Of a DNA stretch of 64,000 bases, positions 58,964 to 64,000 are shown one piece after another. The position numbers and the translations under genes are program-made. Position 1 is the stretch's first letter; every line of letters starts with the position of its first letter. Below the pieces are notes generated by a model. That model was given only the letters and a program-made list of their open reading frames with translations. It ran no database searches and was not told the origin of the DNA. The DNA is from IGN2 sp035478175 (GTDB lineage: Bacteria > Bacteroidota > Ignavibacteria > Ignavibacteriales > Ignavibacteriaceae), in assembly GCA_035478175.1 (NCBI GenBank), contig DATIJX010000219.1, forward strand, positions 44,946 to 108,945, given 5' to 3'.

Positions 58964-59269
58964 TTAGCGTTTTGAAGTCAGCGTTCCCGCAAGACCTTCA
59001 TAGCTGGTAAGTTTTGCTTCAACGTGTCCAATAATGATTTTAGTTCTTACCTTCACAGGCATCTTTAAATCATCACCGGATTGCACAAAACGGTAACCAT
59101 CTTCTGTTTCTGCCCAGAAAAAAAATTCATCGCCCCAAATTCTTCCCGTGAATTCTGTTCTATCAGGTTGTTGTAGCGTAATCATCCCCGTGTCAAACGG
59201 GGCTGGTTTTATTTCTACTGCTATTGATAGAATTAAAACACTTAACAAAACTTTGAACAAATTTTTCAT
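58964..59269 (-). CDS. Chimeric small secreted ORF (M6-protease-like start, DUF3108-like end)
   Basis: A 101-residue frame with a signal peptide (LLSVLILSIAVEI...). Residues about 25-63 (MITLQQPDRTEFTGRIWGDE...WAETEDGY) look like the N-terminal part of secreted M6-type metalloproteases. From about residue 66 the sequence LKMPVKVRTKIIIGHVEAK is the same as the C-terminal end of the DUF3108 protein at 61438, and the DNA of the two ends is nearly identical for about 90 bases. It is best explained as a recombination product that joins two broken genes. Whether it is expressed is unknown. Confidence 0.6.
   Translation of the reverse strand: MKNLFKVLLSVLILSIAVEIKPAPFDTGMITLQQPDRTEFTGRIWGDEFFFWAETEDGYRFVQSGDDLKMPVKVRTKIIIGHVEAKLTSYEGLAGTLTSKR
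58986..59077. repeat. Direct repeat A (copy of the DUF3108 gene end)
   Basis: About 92 bases that match 61463-61554 in the same orientation with about six differences. The similarity continues in weaker form into the terminator hairpins. It flanks, together with copy B, a segment of about 2.4 kb that carries the sorting-domain gene. Confidence 0.85.
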
Positions 59270-59281
59270 TGTGCCTCCCTT

Positions 59282-61150
59282 TCATTTAATGATTGTTAGT
59301 TTTTTAATTAGTCTTGTTGACGCTGCTTCAAGACTATAAAAATAAATTCCTGATGGTAGTTCGTCTGACGATAAGCTAATCTGATGTTCCCCTGCTTCCT
59401 GCTCACCTTCAAATAGAGTTAATATTTTTTCTCCAAGGATATTGTAGAGGTTTAATTTAACCCTTTCTTCTTTTGGAATTCGATATTTTATAATCGTTGA
59501 TGAGTTAAATGGATTAGGGTAATTTTGACGAAGCGCAAATTCTTTTGGTTTCAAATCAACTTCAACTACAATTTCATTTGAATATTCAAATGTTCCATCA
59601 AAATCAATTTGCTTTAATCTGTATTTGTATGTTCCTGTTACAATATTTTCATCGAAGAATGTATATGTCTTTGGTTCTGTTGTTGTTCCAAATCCTGGGA
59701 TAAAACCAATTGTATTCCACTCGTTGTCTTTCTGAGAAAAGCGGAGAATCTCGAAACCTGAGTTATTTGTTTCAGTTGCTGTTTGCCAAAACAACTCAAC
59801 TTTACCTTTTGTTACGTTAGCAATAAAACTAATTATCTCTACCGGTACAGGAATAACTTCACCTAAATTCCCATACTTGTTGACTTGCTGAGCTACTATT
59901 GTAAACTGATTTATTGGACCACTAGTTATAAAACCGCCTTGACCATCAGTGGTATTCTGATAAGCTATTGCAGGATAAGAAACAACAATGCCATTTTCAT
60001 TCCACAACTTATTACCGAGTGTATCATAGAGTTGAGCAATAGTGGTGGAGGAAATCGTTGCATCATTCCATATAAAAATCGTTCTGCCAGAATCTGATGA
60101 AATAATATAGGGACTACCTATAGGTGTATTTTCACTAACTTGAATGTTGGCATCTGGAAATAATTTACTGCCGTCTAATCTTAACACCTGAAATTGAGCA
60201 ATTCGGTTGATGCCATTTTTTGTCCCGCTCCAACTGTAATAATAATAACCATTATTGTATTGTATTTGCAATTGTGTATTTATATAAAGACTATCCGCAA
60301 TTTCAACATAAGGTTCCTGCCAGAGGTTATTGCCAAGTGAGTCTTTCCTTTGTGCTACAAGCCTTATGTTGTTTATACTGCCAACTCTCCCGCTTAATAC
60401 TATTCCTCCTTCAGGGTCTGCTACAGGTTGACCGAGCATATTTCCGTAGTACTGGTTTATTATCTGCCCGTTTTGGTTTATACGGTATATTGTGCTGGTC
60501 TGTATATAATAATTTCCATTACTTGCTCTCACTATACTTGCAGGTTGAGTGTCAGTACTATTCTCGAGAAATATTCCTGTGTCACCCCAGGCGCGTTCTC
60601 CTAAATTATTTATTCTGTTCACCCTGTAATCATAAGTATAATTTTGTAATTGATTTGGCCATACAACAATACATCCTCCGTTGCCATCACTTACCAATCT
60701 TTGTACGCCGTGGTTTATTTCTTCTGTGGTTACTCTAACACCCGTTTGCCCCCATAATAAATTACCTGCACTATCTACACGCTGTACTCGTACTCTATAT
60801 ATAAAATCTGAACCTGCTATTAGGTCATCTAAATAAGAAATTATAACTCCGCCCTCACCATCTTCAATAATTTCTGCGTACCATTGTTCCGGCAGTTCGC
60901 CAGGTATTTGTTTTAATGTTCCCCACGGTTTGTAACCATATTTATCTAATCTCTCTAACCCTAATTTTCTTGGATAGCCGGTCGTGCCGTATTCATAAGT
61001 TATATAACATCCTCCCGCACTGTCGCTGCAAAGGTCAGGGTTTAAGCCGTAACCAACTATTAAATTATTATTTGGATCAGTTGACCATTGGGGGAAAGAA
61101 ATGACAGGAGTAAATATTAATACAAAAAAGAAGTAAATAAATTTTTTCAT
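59282..61150 (-). CDS. Secreted repeat protein with T9SS sorting domain
   Basis: A 622-residue exported protein with a signal peptide (FIYFFFVLIFTPVISFPQ). The central 430 residues contain repeats of the pattern D-x-x-G-N-x-L-W (SAGNLLWGQTG, LGERAWGDTG, LGNNLWQEP, LGNKLWNENG), consistent with a beta-propeller-like fold. The C-terminal sorting domain has RQNYPNPFNSSTIIKY and LPSGIYFYSLEA, and is preceded by a fibronectin-like segment. Function is unknown. It lies between two copies of a 92-base direct repeat. Confidence 0.83.
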   Translation of the reverse strand: MKKFIYFFFVLIFTPVISFPQWSTDPNNNLIVGYGLNPDLCSDSAGGCYITYEYGTTGYPRKLGLERLDKYGYKPWGTLKQIPGELPEQWYAEIIEDGEGGVIISYLDDLIAGSDFIYRVRVQRVDSAGNLLWGQTGVRVTTEEINHGVQRLVSDGNGGCIVVWPNQLQNYTYDYRVNRINNLGERAWGDTGIFLENSTDTQPASIVRASNGNYYIQTSTIYRINQNGQIINQYYGNMLGQPVADPEGGIVLSGRVGSINNIRLVAQRKDSLGNNLWQEPYVEIADSLYINTQLQIQYNNGYYYYSWSGTKNGINRIAQFQVLRLDGSKLFPDANIQVSENTPIGSPYIISSDSGRTIFIWNDATISSTTIAQLYDTLGNKLWNENGIVVSYPAIAYQNTTDGQGGFITSGPINQFTIVAQQVNKYGNLGEVIPVPVEIISFIANVTKGKVELFWQTATETNNSGFEILRFSQKDNEWNTIGFIPGFGTTTEPKTYTFFDENIVTGTYKYRLKQIDFDGTFEYSNEIVVEVDLKPKEFALRQNYPNPFNSSTIIKYRIPKEERVKLNLYNILGEKILTLFEGEQEAGEHQISLSSDELPSGIYFYSLEAASTRLIKKLTIIK

Positions 61151-61397
61151 CTTATCCTCTTATTAATTCCGGTTTATGTAAATTATTTCGGATAAGAAAT
61201 ATAATAACCGTAGTTATATTAAGCAGTAATGAAGAAAGGAAAAGGATATTTAGCCTCATAAATTCTCCAGATAAAATCTAAATATAATTAACAATTTTTC
61301 TCGAAAGATCAAAACATAAGAAGCAACATTTGTTAATTATTAAAAAACAATTCAAAACTCATTAATAATTTCAATACATATTAACCTCAGTAAAAAA

Positions 61398-61417
61398 AAG
61401 GGAGACAAAGCTCCCTT
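61398..61417 (-). terminator. Terminator after the DUF3108 gene
   Basis: On the minus strand, AAGGGAG and CTCCCTT form a 7-bp stem around CTTTGT and are followed by a run of Ts. It lies about 20 bases after the stop codon at 61438. Confidence 0.85.
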
Positions 61418-61437
61418 CAATGAGAAACGATTAATAA

Positions 61438-62229
61438 TTATTTACGTTTAGATTCCAGTTCACCCGCAAGTCCTTCATAGCTGGTAAGTTTTGCTTCAAC
61501 GTGTCCAATAATGATTTTAGTTCTAACCTTCACAGGCATTTTTAGCTCATCATCTGTAAGCCAGACTATAATATTTCCTTCGTGCTTAAAGAGTCCACCT
61601 TCTTTAACCAATGGCTCAACAATAACGCACTCAAATTTTCCAGCGGGCACTTCGATGGTTTCTTTACCTAAATATTTTACATCCAAATCGTATACTTTAT
61701 CTTTATAAAAATTTTTCAAAGGAATTAAGTCATTCACTTTCATATTGGAGTAATCAAGGGTTCTCGCAAAATAGAATGCAGATATTATATCATTAACATA
61801 AATTGGAATTTCATATTCGCCTTCGCTTGTTTTTGCTTTACCCTTTCGATGATCGAAGAAAGCGGAAAAGTCACGTGTATATCCGCCCTCTCTTATATGC
61901 TGCTCAAACCTCCAGGGAAATAATCCTTCAACATCAAGGTAACTTTCATAACGATCTCTTACTTTATAAAACATATCAAAGCTGGGTACCGAGTTAACTT
62001 CAAAGTTAATGTGATAAGCATTCCTGCCGGATATTCTTTTAATTCTGGGAATTTCCATTACGGCAATACCTGCAGTTACAAATCCATAGTTAAGATCGAA
62101 TACTAATTTCTCACCTTCCTTAAAAGCCTTATTTTCTAAAGTTCTGAATTCGTCTTTAGATTGTGGAACAATCAGGAAATTGCCCAAGAGGATGAACAAA
62201 ACGACATACATCCATTTACACAAATACAT
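61438..62229 (-). CDS. DUF3108-family exported protein
   Basis: A 263-residue protein with a hydrophobic signal segment (YVVLFILLGNFLIVPQ). The family pattern includes EGEKLVFDLNYGFVTAGIAVMEI near the N terminus and PAGKFECVIVEPLV, then IIVWLTDDELKMPVKVR near the C terminus. DUF3108 proteins are predicted beta-rich periplasmic or outer-membrane-associated proteins of unknown role. The last 30 residues are duplicated in the chimeric ORF at 58964. It follows the GT9 gene by 16 bases. Confidence 0.88.
   Translation of the reverse strand: MYLCKWMYVVLFILLGNFLIVPQSKDEFRTLENKAFKEGEKLVFDLNYGFVTAGIAVMEIPRIKRISGRNAYHINFEVNSVPSFDMFYKVRDRYESYLDVEGLFPWRFEQHIREGGYTRDFSAFFDHRKGKAKTSEGEYEIPIYVNDIISAFYFARTLDYSNMKVNDLIPLKNFYKDKVYDLDVKYLGKETIEVPAGKFECVIVEPLVKEGGLFKHEGNIIVWLTDDELKMPVKVRTKIIIGHVEAKLTSYEGLAGELESKRK
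61463..61554. repeat. Direct repeat B (original DUF3108 gene end)
   Basis: Matches 58986-59077 with about six differences over 92 bases. Because it lies in a full-length DUF3108 gene, this copy is the likely source. Confidence 0.85.
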
Positions 62230-62245
62230 TTAAATCTCCATATAA

Positions 62246-63277
62246 TTATAGATTTTTCAATACAGTCTTAGTTTCGTCAAATACTTTGCCAATATCAATA
62301 CTATTCATACAGTCAAGTTTTTCGCACTGTTCGCGGGTACAATTGCTACAATCAATTGTTGGGATGAAGATTGTCCTCTTTTCAGTATACGGTCCCCACC
62401 TCTTTTGTGAACAGGACAAAATTTTAGGAAAAAAGCCTATAACGTGCACTCCAAATGCTGCAGCTATATGCATTGGACCTGTAGAATTTGAAATGAAGAG
62501 ATCTGCTTTGTTTATAAGTGCTTTTAATAAAGAAATATCAAGTTGACCGGAAAGGTTCACAACAGTTTCACTTATTTCAAATTCCCGGCAAAGTTCAGAC
62601 TCACTTTTGCTTCCAGTAATTAATATTGTAACATTTTTAAGATTGCTTATCCTTCCGGTGAGTTCAATTAATTTTTTCTTTGGAAGATCAACTGAACTTC
62701 CGCCGCTCCCGGGATGAATAATTACAATTTTATTCCCTGACTTAAATCCTTTTTCATATAAAATAGAATTTATTTTTTCAGAACTTTTTTCATCAACTCG
62801 CAAATAAAATTTAATCCCGTTCGAAAAGTCTTTAAAGTCTATATCTATTTTATTGAGAAGATTAATATTGTATTCAAGTTCATGTTTCTCAGCATGCTTT
62901 CTATGCTCAAAAACTTTCTTGTTGAACAATAAAGAATACCATCTATAACCTGTTCCAATCCTATTTTTTATTCCGGCTAAAAACATCAACAGCGAAATTT
63001 TTAAGGTTGGATTTACTACCACACAAGTATCAAATTTCTTTGATTTTATTTTTTTTAGATTTTTTCCGAAGAGAATTTTTCCATCTAACTCCTCAGCTAT
63101 AACTATTTCATCGATGAATGGATTATCATCAATAAGAGAACTTGTGTAATCCCTGATGAAGTATGTTACTTTACAATCAGGATATTTTTTCTTAACAAGC
63201 TCAGCCATCGGCAAGGATAAAACCACATCCCCAATGCGATCTGTCCGAACAATCAATATGTTTTTTGGTGAATTCAT
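62246..63277 (-). CDS. Glycosyltransferase family 9 (heptosyltransferase-like)
   Basis: A 343-residue protein that starts KNILIVRTDRIGDVVLSLP, the GT9 N-terminal motif. The donor-binding half has VIIHPGSGGSSVDLP and FISNSTGPMHIAAAFG, and a cysteine cluster lies near the end (CSNCTREQCEKLDC). It probably adds a sugar to the LPS core, like its paralogue at 31600. It overlaps the methyladenine glycosylase gene by 4 bases. Confidence 0.9.
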   Translation of the reverse strand: MNSPKNILIVRTDRIGDVVLSLPMAELVKKKYPDCKVTYFIRDYTSSLIDDNPFIDEIVIAEELDGKILFGKNLKKIKSKKFDTCVVVNPTLKISLLMFLAGIKNRIGTGYRWYSLLFNKKVFEHRKHAEKHELEYNINLLNKIDIDFKDFSNGIKFYLRVDEKSSEKINSILYEKGFKSGNKIVIIHPGSGGSSVDLPKKKLIELTGRISNLKNVTILITGSKSESELCREFEISETVVNLSGQLDISLLKALINKADLFISNSTGPMHIAAAFGVHVIGFFPKILSCSQKRWGPYTEKRTIFIPTIDCSNCTREQCEKLDCMNSIDIGKVFDETKTVLKNL

Positions 63278-63888
63278 TTACGCGATAAATATGGATTGTC
63301 TTTAATAAAAAACCTCCAGGGTAAATCTACTGATCTTGTTATTCCAATTCTTTTTGAAATCCCGATATCCTTACTTTTGATTTTTTCTCCATCCAAAATA
63401 AATATTTTATTTCCTGTCAAATCTGTACCTGAATGAGTTCTATCTATACTAAAAGCCTGACAAACTTTACCTGGTCCGCTGGTTAAATTGAAAATCTCCT
63501 TATCATTTTTAAGTTTTCTTCCAAAACGATTTCTAATCATACTATCAATTCCCTCAACAGGCTCAACGGCACGAATCAGAACTGCAGTTCCCTGTCCTTT
63601 TTTCCCGGTCACAACATTACAACAATGATGAGCACCGTATGTAAAATAAACATAAAGGTAACCACCCGCTTCAAACATAATTTCATTTCGCTTAGTGACG
63701 CCGCCATAAGAGTGGGCAGCTTCATCTGTGTCGCCGTGATAAGCCTCAACCTCAACAATTTTTCCTGTAATAATTTCTTTGCCGTGAGATTTTACAAGGA
63801 TTTTACCAAGTAATTCTTGTGCTACAACTAATACTTCTCTCCGGTAAAAACTCTTCTTTAATTTTTTTGTTGATAGATCAGTCGCCAT
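63274..63888 (-). CDS. mpg: 3-methyladenine DNA glycosylase (AAG/MPG family)
   Basis: A 204-residue base-excision repair enzyme of the mammalian AAG fold. Landmarks are ARELLGKILV-type start (here AQELLGKILVKS), VEVEAYHGDTDEAAHSYGG with the catalytic glutamate region, GYLYVYFTYGAHHCCNVV, and AVLIRAVEPVEG. It removes alkylated purines from DNA. Its start is 43 bases after the end of a partial gene at the window edge. Confidence 0.94.
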   Translation of the reverse strand: MATDLSTKKLKKSFYRREVLVVAQELLGKILVKSHGKEIITGKIVEVEAYHGDTDEAAHSYGGVTKRNEIMFEAGGYLYVYFTYGAHHCCNVVTGKKGQGTAVLIRAVEPVEGIDSMIRNRFGRKLKNDKEIFNLTSGPGKVCQAFSIDRTHSGTDLTGNKIFILDGEKIKSKDIGISKRIGITRSVDLPWRFFIKDNPYLSRK

Positions 63889-63931
63889 AGGAAATGCAAG
63901 TGTTGAGGATAAGTTTATAAAATCAGAAAAT

Positions 63932-64000
63932 TTACTGCGATCTTATGTTTCGAATTTTTTCAAGATAATATTCTTTCTTTCCGTGATTACGGTTAGCAAG
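63932..64000 (-). CDS. C-terminal end of an unidentified protein (cut by window edge)
   Basis: The minus strand is open from the right edge to a stop at 63932 and encodes 22 residues ending GKKEYYLEKIRNIRSQ. Too little is visible to name the product. The distance to the glycosylase start and the same orientation suggest it is the gene upstream in the same unit. Confidence 0.45.
   Translation of the reverse strand, partial: LANRNHGKKEYYLEKIRNIRSQ

Noticed and set aside
60220..60738. 172-codon plus-strand frame inside the sorting-domain gene
   Set aside because: It is antisense to a well-supported repeat protein and its translation is low in complexity, with no recognisable motif.

Overview
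The window comes from an AT-rich, Gram-negative bacterium of the Bacteroidota/Chlorobi group, most likely a member of the Ignavibacteria. Three secreted proteins (16895-18910, 19173-20663 and 59282-61150, all minus strand) end in the 'NPFNPST'-type C-terminal sorting domain used by the type IX secretion system. The window also has a GWxTD-domain protein, an S46 dipeptidyl peptidase, an Omp85 protein, an Mla-type lipid transporter and Kdo/heptose transferases, so the cell has an outer membrane. The assignment is inferred from gene families; no rRNA or tRNA gene was seen.

Layout. 1-2.3 kb: the end of secD, then secF and a small RRM protein. 2.6-5.4 kb: a CstB-like persulfide dioxygenase/rhodanese with a lone rhodanese, and a secreted protein with an internal duplication. 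5.6-15.5 kb: a regulatory block with three SpoIIE-type phosphatases on one STAS protein and one RsbW-like kinase, an ECF sigma/anti-sigma pair, and a divergent second STAS protein. 15.5-20.7 kb: purA and two secreted Asp-box proteins. 21.1-26.5 kb: leuS and serS in one run of genes with two nucleotidyltransferase modules, MNT-HEPN between them and an AbiEii type after serS. 26.5-30.2 kb: a heterodimeric ABC exporter. 30.2-41.1 kb: fbp, LPS glycosyltransferases, DinB, isoaspartyl peptidase, DUF2459, DUF4476, S46 peptidase, an MDR oxidoreductase and a RAYT (REP-associated tyrosine transposase). 41.1-64 kb: uvrA, a SpoVG-like gene, mlaEFD, an AbgT-type transporter, yraN, rnhB, a UbiA-family prenyltransferase, a CDGSH protein, Omp85, PfkB, GWxTD, rimO, cdsA, a CPBP protease, the third sorting-domain protein, DUF3108, a second GT9 and a methyladenine glycosylase.

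The most unusual feature is the density of short palindromic elements. At least four loci carry a palindrome with conserved GTAG...CTAC ends and a variable but self-complementary centre. Two lie directly after the stop codons of sorting-domain genes, one is in frame inside a sorting domain, and a doublet is in frame inside the RAYT gene itself. uvrA carries two other palindromes in frame; one shares its design with a copy upstream of leuS, with a compensatory stem change. Intergenic regions hold further nested-hairpin elements (1722-1865, 2334-2538, 34405-34488, 53967-54037) and a 111-112 bp tandem repeat (36215-36580). My reading is that this genome has been colonised by REP-like hairpin DNA, some of it tolerated as translated insertions, with the RAYT as a candidate mobiliser. 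The link between enzyme and repeats is an inference.

Other points of interest are the two nucleotidyltransferase modules flanking serS, a small chimeric ORF (58964-59269) built from two unrelated gene ends, and a relic of a lost sorting-domain gene at 20677-20724.
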